64,000 bases of DNA from Flavobacterium sp. W4I14. Its GTDB lineage: Bacteria; Bacteroidota; Bacteroidia; Sphingobacteriales; Sphingobacteriaceae. Below are positions 45,102 to 54,235 of the stretch, piece by piece. The position numbers were made by a program, and so were the translations under genes. Under the pieces are notes generated by a model that saw nothing but the letters and a program-made list of their open reading frames with translations, searched no databases and was not told the origin of the DNA. The first letter of the stretch is position 1; the number at the start of each line of letters is the position of its first letter. Location of the stretch: positions 2,108,001 to 2,172,000 of the forward strand of contig JAUSZU010000001.1 in NCBI GenBank assembly GCA_030817875.1, read 5' to 3'.

Positions 45102-45383
45102 ATGGAAGAAAACGATTTTGTTTCTATCTGGCTGGAAGAAACAGGAAATCCTGCGATTGAGAAACTAGCGCAGCTAAATTTTGAAGTTGCCAATAAAGCT
45201 ACAGAAGTACTTACAGAAAGAGGTGCAACAGAAAACGATCTTGCTTCCATACTGGATATTAATCCTGATGAAATTAAAAGATGGTTAGCTGGCAGACATG
45301 TCTTCAGCATCAAAACCATTAACGAAATTGTTATTGCAATGGCCGAAATTACTCAAAGAGAACAACAGCCTGAATTCCAATAA
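45102..45383 (+). CDS. Small helix-turn-helix (XRE-like) protein
   Basis: A 93-residue protein with an XRE/Cro-like HTH in its middle: VLTERGATENDLASILDINPDEIKRWLAGRHVFSIKTINEIVIAM (about 38-82), where DLASILDINPDEIKRWL is the helix pair. The acidic N-terminus (MEENDFVSIWLEETGNPAIEKL) is unlike canonical repressors. It may be a solitary antitoxin-like or autoregulatory protein: no toxin gene is adjacent, and an inverted repeat lies in its leader. Cytoplasmic. Confidence 0.75.
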   Translation: MEENDFVSIWLEETGNPAIEKLAQLNFEVANKATEVLTERGATENDLASILDINPDEIKRWLAGRHVFSIKTINEIVIAMAEITQREQQPEFQ

Positions 45384-45498
45384 ATATCAATTATACCTCT
45401 ACTCTAGTCTTCATTAAGCGCCAATGTAAATCAATACGATCTTCCTGTAGGTTATAAAAGGGGCCACAGCCGAAGCATTTACTGGCGCAAATCCTTAA

Positions 45499-46923
45499 TT
45501 ATTTATCTACTGTTGTTTCGTTAAAGTTCACTGTTTTGAGCTTACTTACATTCTTTTGTTCAATGGCTTTTCCGGCATAAGCAGGTTTATTTACCCCCCA
45601 TACCACATTGCTGTTAAGTACACTGATGTATCCCGTATTTTCAAAATAAAAGCCTGCAATTGCACTTTTAAAAAGTCCTTCTACATTGCTCGGTCTACGG
45701 TCGTATACACCTCCTGCTTCCTTTGTCGTTTTATCAAGATAAACACTAACCTGATCAAAGTAGATTTCTGAAATTTTATCGGGACTTTCGCCACTGATGT
45801 ACACACCACTTTCTCCCGTACATCGGATATTACTGAAATAAATATTCTTAACCGCTCCTACCTTTCCCTTGGTTTGTCCTTTTGGTAAACGCCAACCAGC
45901 ATCTTTATTGTTGCTGCTTGCTCTTGGGTAAGCAGTAATATAAATCGGCTCTGCCTTGCCCCACCATACATCCGAAAAAAGCTTGGATTCGATAAACAGA
46001 TTGGAAAAAATTACGTTGTTTACTGTACCCTCATCACGGTTTTGAATGCCAATGCCACGGTTGCTTTTCCTGATATTACAGTTATTGATGAGCACATTAC
46101 TGATCCGATCCATATTTTCAGAACCTATTTTAATGGCACATGAGCTAGAGGTCATGGTACAATTACTAATCACAATATTTTCGCAGGCACCATATTCTTC
46201 AAATTCACGCCTGTTTTTTAAGCAGATACAATCATCGCCTGATTCGATAAAACAATTGGTAATCCTCACATTTTTACTATGATCAAGATCAATCCCATCG
46301 CTGTTACGGATTTTAATACTGTTCAACAGCGTAATATTCGATATCGATACATCATTACAACCCACTAAATGAACCGTCCAGTAAGCTGAATTCTGAAAAG
46401 TAACCCCATCTATGTTCAGTTTATTACAACCGATCAAAGTAAGCAAATGCGGCCTGGGGTCTACAACATTAAAGGGTTTTAATACATACGAGTCGCTAAG
46501 CTCCTCCCCCATAAACGAAATCCCATTTCCATCAATTACCCCTGTTCCACTAATACTTACTTGTTCTAGTTTTTCCCCTCCTATCCAAATGGTTCCCTCG
46601 CCTTTGTTTTCACGAAAGGCACTTTGTGTATACAGTTTTTCATCTGGACTAGCCAAGAGCTTAGCCCCACCTTCCACTCTTAAATCGATGAACGATTTTA
46701 AGTTAAAAGGACCAGTTAAAAACACGTAACCAGCTGGTACAATTACCTGCCCGCCGCCTGCTTCTGCACAGGCATCGATGGTTTTCTGAATAGCAGCTGC
46801 ATCATTGGTTTTACCATCGCCAACTGCACCGTAGTTTTTAATATTGTATAATTTATTTTGGGCCAGCGCGCCGAAAGAAATCAGCACTGCAAAAAAGAGT
46901 AATATTTTGATCTTCATTTTCAA
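45499..46923 (-). CDS. GH28-family right-handed beta-helix hydrolase, GHG motif absent
   Basis: A 474-residue secreted parallel beta-helix (signal ending near ALAQ22; YNIKNYGAVGDGKTNDAAAIQKTID opening). GH28 landmarks present are NSDGIDLD (the NTD position), GDDCICLK (the DD pair) and a late Arg in RGIGIQ. The canonical GHG is replaced by SSSCAIKIGSE. This matches a non-polygalacturonase branch of GH28 common in Bacteroidota, so the substrate is likely not plain homogalacturonan. It follows the symporter gene by 44 bp and is probably cotranscribed with it under the LacI regulator. Confidence 0.85.
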   Translation of the reverse strand: MKMKIKILLFFAVLISFGALAQNKLYNIKNYGAVGDGKTNDAAAIQKTIDACAEAGGGQVIVPAGYVFLTGPFNLKSFIDLRVEGGAKLLASPDEKLYTQSAFRENKGEGTIWIGGEKLEQVSISGTGVIDGNGISFMGEELSDSYVLKPFNVVDPRPHLLTLIGCNKLNIDGVTFQNSAYWTVHLVGCNDVSISNITLLNSIKIRNSDGIDLDHSKNVRITNCFIESGDDCICLKNRREFEEYGACENIVISNCTMTSSSCAIKIGSENMDRISNVLINNCNIRKSNRGIGIQNRDEGTVNNVIFSNLFIESKLFSDVWWGKAEPIYITAYPRASSNNKDAGWRLPKGQTKGKVGAVKNIYFSNIRCTGESGVYISGESPDKISEIYFDQVSVYLDKTTKEAGGVYDRRPSNVEGLFKSAIAGFYFENTGYISVLNSNVVWGVNKPAYAGKAIEQKNVSKLKTVNFNETTVDK

Positions 46924-46967
46924 TTCATTAGGAATAAATACGTAAAGCTATTTTAGGAAAATCCAAC

Positions 46968-48596
46968 TTACCAAAAAACAGTATAAAGTGCTGCAAGAAT
47001 ACCACATATTATAACCGAGGCAATGGTAAATGCCGGGGTAACCTTAAACATGCTGCGATCTATTTCAAGACCCTGTGGATTATCCTTACTTTTCGGATCG
47101 GTTAGCGTAACCAAAACCATCAAAACAATAATGATCACAAATACCCACGACATCCTGTTTAAGAAAGGGATTGGCTCAATGGCCCCATTAGTTAATGTGG
47201 GTAAAAATTTAAACAAGATAGATAATGGTATGGTTAATAATGCAGCAGTAAGGGCTGCACGCGAAGTGGTTTTTTTCCAGAAAAAGCCCAGTAAAAATAT
47301 GGCAAAAACACCCGGAGAAATAAAACCGACATATTCTTGAATGAACTGATAAACCTGATCAAAACTGCGCAATGCAGGCGCAATAACGATAGCTATTAGA
47401 GATGCAATAACTACAGACCACCGACCAACTGAAACCAAACGTGTTTCTGAAGCTTCGGGTTTGATAAACTTTTTGTAAATATCAAGCGTAAATATGGTGG
47501 CTATACTGTTACATTTCCCTGCTAAAGAGGCCACAATAGCAGCAGTAAGTGCGGCAAAGGCAAGGCCTTTAATTCCTGCAGGCAATAAATTCATGAGTAC
47601 TGGATAAGCATGATCGGGTTTAACTGTTCCGGCGGCATCGAGCATTTCTGAATGAAAATAACCACGTTGATAAAGCACATAAGCTGCAATACCAGGAATA
47701 ACAACAATTACCGGAATGAGTAATTTTAAAAATGCAGCAAATATTAGTCCGTTGCGGCCGGTTTTTAAATCGGCTCCCAATGCCCTTTGAACGATATACT
47801 GGTTACAGCCCCAGTAATTTAAATTATTGATCCACAAACCACCCACCAGTACCGCAATACCCGGCAGTTCGCTGTAGAATTTATCGCCTTTCGAAAATAT
47901 CATATGAAAATGATCAGACGCTTCACTGCGTAATAATGGAAGCGAGGCTAAAACACTTGGTGCATCTAATTTTTCGGATACGAGTTTAAGTGCCATATAA
48001 CAGGTAATCAGTCCACCTGCAACTAAAACAAAAACCTGTATTACATCGGTATAACCAATTACCTTCATTCCCCCTAGCGTAATGATAGCAGAAAAAATGG
48101 CCAGAAAAATGATACATATATTAAAAGGAACACCTGTAATGGTTTCAATAGCAATAGCACCAAGAAAGAAAATAGACGTTAAGTTTACAAATACATAAAC
48201 CAGTAACCAAAAAACAGCCATCAGCGTACTTACCGTATTATTATAGCGGTTAGACAGGAACTGTGGCATGGTATAAATTTTGTTCTTGATATAAATGGGC
48301 AGAAAGAATATGGCTACAATAATTAGCGTGGCAGCTGCCATCCATTCGTAACTTGCAATGGCAAGACCCATAGCAAAACCCGAACCCGACATGCCAATAA
48401 AATGCTCGGCAGAAATATTAGAAGCAATGATAGATGCACCAATTGCCCACCAGGTAAGCGAGCCTTCTGCCAGAAAATAATCCTTGGTATCGGTACGTTT
48501 TTTTTTCTTGCTCCGATAAACCCAATAACCATATGCCGAAACAATAATAAAATACATCAAAAAAACAGCATAATCGAATGCAGACAGGTGGTTCAT
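46968..48596 (-). CDS. Sodium:solute symporter (SSS/SLC5 family)
   Basis: A 542-residue inner-membrane carrier with about 13-14 helices. Family features include YFLAEGSLTWWAIGASIIASNISAEHFIGMSGSG near 40-74 (Na+ site helix TM1 with the characteristic broken segment), GGMKVIGYTDVIQVFVL and the WINNLNYWGCNQYIVQRALGA stretch of the sugar/inositol-type SLC5 branch. The substrate is probably an inositol or uronate/sugar, given the neighbouring inositol oxygenase and GH28. A LacI-type operator candidate lies at 48671-48690, 75 bp before its start. GH28 follows. Confidence 0.93.
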   Translation of the reverse strand: MNHLSAFDYAVFLMYFIIVSAYGYWVYRSKKKKRTDTKDYFLAEGSLTWWAIGASIIASNISAEHFIGMSGSGFAMGLAIASYEWMAAATLIIVAIFFLPIYIKNKIYTMPQFLSNRYNNTVSTLMAVFWLLVYVFVNLTSIFFLGAIAIETITGVPFNICIIFLAIFSAIITLGGMKVIGYTDVIQVFVLVAGGLITCYMALKLVSEKLDAPSVLASLPLLRSEASDHFHMIFSKGDKFYSELPGIAVLVGGLWINNLNYWGCNQYIVQRALGADLKTGRNGLIFAAFLKLLIPVIVVIPGIAAYVLYQRGYFHSEMLDAAGTVKPDHAYPVLMNLLPAGIKGLAFAALTAAIVASLAGKCNSIATIFTLDIYKKFIKPEASETRLVSVGRWSVVIASLIAIVIAPALRSFDQVYQFIQEYVGFISPGVFAIFLLGFFWKKTTSRAALTAALLTIPLSILFKFLPTLTNGAIEPIPFLNRMSWVFVIIIVLMVLVTLTDPKSKDNPQGLEIDRSMFKVTPAFTIASVIICGILAALYTVFW

Positions 48597-48670
48597 ATAG
48601 ATTTTTTATATTTGGGTTTTTTAAAAATCAGAAAAAATCCCAATGTTGGGGTCTAAATTCGATTATTTAA

Positions 48671-48690
48671 TTACGTAAACGTTTTCGCGT
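48671..48690. promoter_or_regulatory. LacI-type operator candidate upstream of symporter
   Basis: TTACGTAAACG at 48671-48681 is the exact reverse complement of the CGTTTACGTAA at 50122-50132, and the extended AAACGTTTTCGCGT keeps the AACGTT centre typical of LacI-family sites. It lies in the spacer between the symporter and the LacI gene. Confidence 0.6.
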
Positions 48691-48720
48691 AGTAGTAAGT
48701 AATATATAGATTTACCCCTG

Positions 48721-49728
48721 TTAACAGCCTGTTGATTCGCGCTTAGTAAGCACCGATTTCAATATAATATTCTGTTCATCATCCAGTTGTTTATTATTGA
48801 GAATTTTGAACAGGCATTTTGCCGCTTCGCGCCCGATTTCGAAGGCTGGCTGTGAGATTGTGGTAAGTGAGGGGCTCAACAGCTTTGCGGTACTCAGGTT
48901 CGAAAAGCTCAGTATTTTCACATCATCCGGAATCTTTAGGTCCATTTCTCTGCAGGCGCAATAAGCAGGAATAATAAATTCTTCAATGGAAGAAAAAAGG
49001 GCATCGGGCTTATACTTCTTGAGCAGCTCCTTTATATGCTGCAGATTAAGTTCTTCGTCATCCTGATATTTAACAACGGGCTGCGCATCAGCAGCTATTC
49101 CATGCGTTTTCAGTGCATCAAGATAACCTGCAAACCTGGCTTTACCAGCAGGAAGATTTTCCAACCCATATAAATACGCAATTTTGGTACAACCGCATTC
49201 AATTAAATGCTCAGTCGCCTGAAAAGCAATTTCGTAATCATCAGTGGTTACTTTAACTGCATCCAGGTTTTCATAAACGCGGTCAAAAAACACTAATGGA
49301 ATTTTCTTAACCAGATTAGTATAATATTCACTGTTATACTCACTGCTAGACACAGATGTAAGAATACCATCTACCCTGCCATTTAATAAGCTATTGGTAA
49401 AGGCAACTTCTGCTTCTATATTCTCGTGAGTTTGATAAATAAGTACATGATAACCGTATTGCCTTGCAATCTCCTCAATTCCTTTTATGGATAGCGAGAA
49501 AAAATTATTGGCTACACAGGGAATAATCACCGCTACAGTTTTAGTTTTATGGCTCCGTAGGTTGCTGGCGGCTGGATTGGGTGTATAATTTAACTCTTTG
49601 GCTAAGGTCCACACCCTGTTTTTAGTTTTTAAACTGATCTCGTAACTATCATTGAGGGCCTTAGAAACGGTTGCGATGGAAATATTTAATTCCTGAGCCA
49701 ACCGCTTAATGTTCACTGCTTCCGCCAT
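48721..49728 (-). CDS. LacI-family transcriptional regulator
   Basis: A 335-residue sugar-responsive regulator. The N-terminal HTH (about 5-25, IKRLAQELNISIATVSKALN) is followed by the hinge helix (NPAASNLRS) and a periplasmic-binding-protein-like sensor (about 62-330; VAVIIPCVANNFFSLSIKGIEE, GRVDGILTSVSS, SFSNLSTAKLLSPSLTTISQP). Divergent from myo-inositol oxygenase and followed by symporter and GH28 on the same strand. Identical 11-bp half-elements at 48671 and 50122 are candidate binding sites. Ligand unknown, plausibly inositol, glucuronate or a related sugar. Confidence 0.92.
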   Translation of the reverse strand: MAEAVNIKRLAQELNISIATVSKALNDSYEISLKTKNRVWTLAKELNYTPNPAASNLRSHKTKTVAVIIPCVANNFFSLSIKGIEEIARQYGYHVLIYQTHENIEAEVAFTNSLLNGRVDGILTSVSSSEYNSEYYTNLVKKIPLVFFDRVYENLDAVKVTTDDYEIAFQATEHLIECGCTKIAYLYGLENLPAGKARFAGYLDALKTHGIAADAQPVVKYQDDEELNLQHIKELLKKYKPDALFSSIEEFIIPAYCACREMDLKIPDDVKILSFSNLSTAKLLSPSLTTISQPAFEIGREAAKCLFKILNNKQLDDEQNIILKSVLTKRESTGC

Positions 49729-50227
49729 GTCTTAAAAATTTGTTTAGTTAGTTATTTTCAGAGGAAAATGCCCCATATAACACTTTAATTAGTGATATAA
49801 TAGGTCAAAAGCTTCTTTTTCACCAGCATCTTCATCAAAAACAATCCAGCATACCCCAGTTTTAGAGCGTTTACCGGATTTATGTTCATAACATTTGTTG
49901 GTTACAGCAATAAGATACTTCTTTCGACTAAGAAAAAGTGTCTGTTACAAACGAAAATATGAAATAATCGTAATAACAACGTTTATTTCTTTTCTTTTAT
50001 ACATTTCACCAATGGGCATTCAGGCAGAAAAGGACAACCATTAGTGTAACCCAAGCTGTAAACTATTAAATATAAACAAATTAAAGATGATTACACAGTT
50101 AAGAATTAAAATTTACTTAATCGTTTACGTAAATAAAATCGGCAAAATATAAAAGTTTAAGCTTCTAAAAACTCAACTTTAACTTATAAAACCAAAGAAA
50201 ATCTTTAACCAATCCATTTCTAGCCTT
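49729..50227. promoter_or_regulatory. Divergent control region of LacI and inositol-oxygenase operons
   Basis: 499 bp without a convincing gene. CGTTTACGTAA at 50122-50132 is the second candidate LacI operator, about 95 bp before the oxygenase ATG. A short minus-strand frame (about 50065-49983) reads GCPFLPECPLVKCIKEKK with spaced cysteines but has no ATG. Otherwise AT-rich. Confidence 0.55.
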
Positions 50228-51115
50228 ATGAGAAACCAAAGCGAAGCTTCAAAGGATAATCAAAATCCATTGCAAAATCTTGACCAATGGGAAGAGGATA
50301 TATTAATCCGCTACCCCGACCCTAAAAACATCAACGCTGAAAAAAAAGAAGAGCAGTTCAGAAATTATGATGAAACGGAAAAAGACAGCGTAAAAGAATT
50401 TTACAGGCTTAACCATACTTATCAAACCTATGATTTCGTAAAAAAGAAAAAAGCAGATTATTTAAAGTTCGACAAACAGGAAATGCCGATTTGGAGTGCT
50501 TTTGATTTTCTGAATAAGTTAGTAGATGATTCTGATCCTGATACCGATCTGGACCAGATGCAGCACCTGTTACAAACATCAGAAGCCATTAGAAACGACG
50601 GCCATCCCGATTGGATGGTGTTGGTCGGTTTAATACACGATATGGGCAAAGTACTGTGTCTGTTCGGAGAACCACAATGGGCCGTAGTGGGCGATACTTT
50701 TCCGGTAGGTTGCGCCTATTCAGATAAAATTGTCTATCCAGAATTTTTCAGTCAAAACCCCGATTTTAAAAACGAAACCTATCAGACCAAATTGGGTGTG
50801 TATACCCAAAATTGCGGTCTAGACAATGTAGACATGTCGTGGGGCCACGATGAATATGTATATCACATGATGAAGCCTTACATTCCGGAGCCAGGTTTAT
50901 ACATGCTCCGTTACCATTCCTTTTACTCGCAGCACAGGGAAAATGCATACGATCACCTGATGAATGAAAAAGATCATGAAATGTTTAAATGGGTTAACCT
51001 GTTTAATCCTTACGATCTGTACTCTAAAAACCCTAATCAGAAAAGCTGGGCAGAGCTTGAGCCCTATTACAAAGCGCTTGTGGCTAAATATCTACCGGCT
51101 ACTATTAAATTTTAA
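50228..51115 (+). CDS. myo-Inositol oxygenase (MIOX)
   Basis: A 295-residue non-haem di-iron oxygenase that cleaves myo-inositol to D-glucuronate with O2. The HD-domain ligand set of MIOX is complete: His113 (DQMQHLLQTSE), His137-Asp138 (GLIHDMGK), His207 (WGHDEY), His230 (LRYHSF) and Asp263 (NPYDLYS); spacings parallel the mammalian enzyme. Substrate-contact WSAFDFLNKLVDDSDPDTDL (about 89-108) is also typical. Cytoplasmic. It heads the + strand operon before susC, so inositol or a product released from it is an expected intermediate of this locus. Confidence 0.95.
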   Translation: MRNQSEASKDNQNPLQNLDQWEEDILIRYPDPKNINAEKKEEQFRNYDETEKDSVKEFYRLNHTYQTYDFVKKKKADYLKFDKQEMPIWSAFDFLNKLVDDSDPDTDLDQMQHLLQTSEAIRNDGHPDWMVLVGLIHDMGKVLCLFGEPQWAVVGDTFPVGCAYSDKIVYPEFFSQNPDFKNETYQTKLGVYTQNCGLDNVDMSWGHDEYVYHMMKPYIPEPGLYMLRYHSFYSQHRENAYDHLMNEKDHEMFKWVNLFNPYDLYSKNPNQKSWAELEPYYKALVAKYLPATIKF

Positions 51116-51179
51116 CATTCTATCTCCAAACAATAACTAAACAAAACAACCAATTTATGAACCTAAATCTACAAAAATC

Positions 51180-54100
51180 ATGAGATTTAAATGTACGAGC
51201 TTAAAGTATGCCAGCATCTTTTTGCTACTTTTACTGATCAGCCAATCGTTCAACGCTGTCTTTGCGCAGGATGAACGAAAAATTACAGGAAATTTAATAG
51301 ACGACGCTAAACTGCCTATTGTAGGTGCTTCAGTTACCGTTAAAGGAACCACTAAGGTTACCTCAACCGGTGCTGGTGGGTCCTTTACCATTTCAGCAAA
51401 AACAGGCGACAAAATCCTCTTTAGTTTTTTGGGCTATCAAACAAAAGAACTTACGGTAACTAACGCATCCACCTATCAGGTAGTCATCAACGAAGCAAGT
51501 TCATCGCTTACTGATGTAGTAGTTGTTGGTTATGGTAAAAGCTCAAGAAAAGCATTAACCAGCTCTATCTCTACCGTTAAAGGTGATGATTTGAATAAAG
51601 GTGCCATTAGCGATGTTGGGCAGATGTTGCAAGGTAAAGTACCAGGATTAAACATTACCAGAAGCGGCGATCCGAACCGTAACGCGGCAATCATTATGCG
51701 TGGTGCATCTACCCTTCGTGAAGGTGCTCAATCGCCGCTATTTGTAATTGATGGTGTGGTTGGTGCTGACATTTCGATTCTTGCACCAGATGATATCGCC
51801 TCAATCGATGTATTAAAAGATGCTGCCGCTGCTGCCATTTATGGTAACAGGGCTGCCAATGGTGTAATTATGGTAACCACAAAAAAAGGTGTAGCAGGTG
51901 CAACCCAAATCGCATACAACGGCTATTTTGGTGTGGAAAACGTTTCCAATCGTTACGACATGATGAATTCAGATCAGTTACGTGCCTTTTTAGCAAAAAC
52001 CAATTCTGCATTAACGCCTGCAAATGATAAAGGTGCAAATACCAATTGGCAGGATGAGGTACAGCGCAGTAATGCTTTATCATATAACCACAATATATCT
52101 TTAAGTGGTGGTACCGAGAAAACTACCTACAATGCCAGTTTAAATTATTTTAAACAAGATGGAATTATTAAAACCAGTGATTTAGATAGATTTATTGGTC
52201 GTATCGGAATTGAACAAAAGGCTTTAAACGATAGGTTAAAGATTGGATTGAACATCAGCAACTCGGTAACCAACGCTAATCTGGTTCCTTATCGTAATAC
52301 GGTACTCTCACAAATGCTTACTTATCTGCCAACAGCGCCTGTTAAGAACCCCGATGGATCCTATTTCGATAACCTCATCCAGACCAGCTACTATAATCCG
52401 GTTTCTATGCTTGAAAACGGCACTGAGAACCTGAAGAATAAAAACATCCTGGGCAATTTAACGATTAACTTAAAATTACCATTCGGCTTCTCTTACGATG
52501 TTTCAGCATCATATCAGAACAGCCAAAATGTTTATGGCGCATTTTATAATAGCATTTATACTTCCAGGTATAACAATGTTCGAAATACACCAGACCCGCC
52601 AGCAAATCCAAGTTTTGTAACCTTAGTAGGTAAGGATGGTTTGGCAGTAAGAAATGCCTATCAAAACACCAATAAAATTATAGAAACGTATTTAACCTGG
52701 AATAAAAAATTTGGCGATCATGATATTAATGCAGTAGTGGGTTATTCTTATCAACAATCGCTAAATAACGATGGTTTTCAAGCTACTTCTACCAATTTTC
52801 CAATTAACCAGGTAAGTTATAATAATTTAAGTTTAGGAAACCCATATGCGGTAACTGATTTTAGAGTTGATTTTAATCCAGGCGTAACGTATCAGGAAAT
52901 TTTGATGATTTCTGATTTTGCCAGGGTAAATTATAATTATAAAAACAAATACCTCATTCAGGGATCGATTAGAAAGGATGGCTCGAATGTATTTGGTGCC
53001 AATGAGAAATGGGGTTATTTCCCATCTGTGGGTGCAGCCTGGAACATAGATCAGGAGAATTTCTTTAAAAACGTAGGCATAATTAAAACCCTTAAATTGA
53101 GAGGTAGTTATGGTATTGCGGGTAACTCTCTTGGCTTTGCCCCACTTACTACTAAACTCATTTACGGGCAGGTAGGACAATTTTATTATAACGGTTCGCC
53201 AAGAGAAGGTGCGTATGGTGCAGTCCAAAATGAAAATCCCGATTTAAGATGGGAGAAAACGGCCACAACCAATGTTGGTTTGGATTTTGGATTGTTTAAC
53301 GGCAGATTAACAGGATCTGTAGATATATATGATAAAAAAACAACTGATTTAATATTGCAATTTGGCGTTGATAATAACTTGTTTCCAGCGCCACTTTATA
53401 CAGCCAATGTGGGTAAACTGAGTAATAAAGGTATTGAGGTGGTATTGAACGGTACACCAGTAAGCACCGATAACTTCAGCTGGACTACCGGATTTAATCT
53501 GGCACATAACCAAAATAAAATCATTACCTTATCGGATGATAGCAGATTCAATATCGAGGATCGCCTTACCGTTTCTCCTGACGGTGCCGGACAAAGTGGT
53601 GCAACATTGCAAATACTTAAACCAGGGGAGCCAATCGGAACATTTTTCACATTTAAGTATGCGGGTAAAGACGCAAATGGTGTTTCACAGTATTATGATG
53701 CTGCAGGAAACATTAAAACTCAAAACCTGCTCAATAAAACCGATTATTATATTCTTGGAAATTCGCAACCGAAAGCGCTGTTAGGTTGGTCAAACAATTT
53801 AAGATATAAAAACTTTGATTTAAGTGTATTTATGAGAGCGGTATTGGGCGTTAAAATTATGAACGTTACACGTGCTGATTTATTCAGACCAAGCACTGCC
53901 CAATTCACCAATATCCCTGTAGAAGTTGAAAATGAATCACCAGCTGATTTCAACTCATATAAATATTCGAGCAGATTCTTAGAAAATGGCAGTTACCTGC
54001 GTTTGGATAATGCTACACTCGGATATACTTTCAAAAAAGGCATTATTCCCGGTGTAAACTCTATCCGATTGTATACCACAGCGAATAACCTGTTTGTAAT

Positions 54101-54224
54101 TACAGGTTATAAAGGAATAGACCCAGAGATAAATCAGGGCGGTACCGCTCCAGGGGTAGATACCAACAACTTTTATCCTAAAACCAGAACATTTTTATTC
54201 GGGTTAAACGTATCATTTAACTAA
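51180..54224 (+). CDS. SusC/RagA-family TonB-linked transporter (inositol locus)
   Basis: A 1014-residue outer-membrane transporter. Signal peptide to about NAVFAQ30; CarboxypepD_reg-like domain (about 31-108, ERKITGNLIDDAKLPIVGASV); TonB-box neighbourhood VVVGYGKSSRKALTSSIS; plug with PLFVIDGVVGADISILAPDDIASIDVLKDAAAAAIYGNRAANGVIMV-like signature; barrel with FLFGLNVSFN terminus. It is followed 11 bp later by its SusD. It should import an oligosaccharide or glycan fragment after surface processing; the identity must come from the other genes of the locus. Confidence 0.96.
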   Translation: MRFKCTSLKYASIFLLLLLISQSFNAVFAQDERKITGNLIDDAKLPIVGASVTVKGTTKVTSTGAGGSFTISAKTGDKILFSFLGYQTKELTVTNASTYQVVINEASSSLTDVVVVGYGKSSRKALTSSISTVKGDDLNKGAISDVGQMLQGKVPGLNITRSGDPNRNAAIIMRGASTLREGAQSPLFVIDGVVGADISILAPDDIASIDVLKDAAAAAIYGNRAANGVIMVTTKKGVAGATQIAYNGYFGVENVSNRYDMMNSDQLRAFLAKTNSALTPANDKGANTNWQDEVQRSNALSYNHNISLSGGTEKTTYNASLNYFKQDGIIKTSDLDRFIGRIGIEQKALNDRLKIGLNISNSVTNANLVPYRNTVLSQMLTYLPTAPVKNPDGSYFDNLIQTSYYNPVSMLENGTENLKNKNILGNLTINLKLPFGFSYDVSASYQNSQNVYGAFYNSIYTSRYNNVRNTPDPPANPSFVTLVGKDGLAVRNAYQNTNKIIETYLTWNKKFGDHDINAVVGYSYQQSLNNDGFQATSTNFPINQVSYNNLSLGNPYAVTDFRVDFNPGVTYQEILMISDFARVNYNYKNKYLIQGSIRKDGSNVFGANEKWGYFPSVGAAWNIDQENFFKNVGIIKTLKLRGSYGIAGNSLGFAPLTTKLIYGQVGQFYYNGSPREGAYGAVQNENPDLRWEKTATTNVGLDFGLFNGRLTGSVDIYDKKTTDLILQFGVDNNLFPAPLYTANVGKLSNKGIEVVLNGTPVSTDNFSWTTGFNLAHNQNKIITLSDDSRFNIEDRLTVSPDGAGQSGATLQILKPGEPIGTFFTFKYAGKDANGVSQYYDAAGNIKTQNLLNKTDYYILGNSQPKALLGWSNNLRYKNFDLSVFMRAVLGVKIMNVTRADLFRPSTAQFTNIPVEVENESPADFNSYKYSSRFLENGSYLRLDNATLGYTFKKGIIPGVNSIRLYTTANNLFVITGYKGIDPEINQGGTAPGVDTNNFYPKTRTFLFGLNVSFN

Positions 54225-54235
54225 AACTTAAAAAG

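Noticed and set aside
49983..50065. Cysteine-containing mini-ORF (GCPFLPECPLVKCIKEKK)
   Set aside because: No ATG or GTG start and about 20 residues; noted because the Cys spacing is regular, but not callable.
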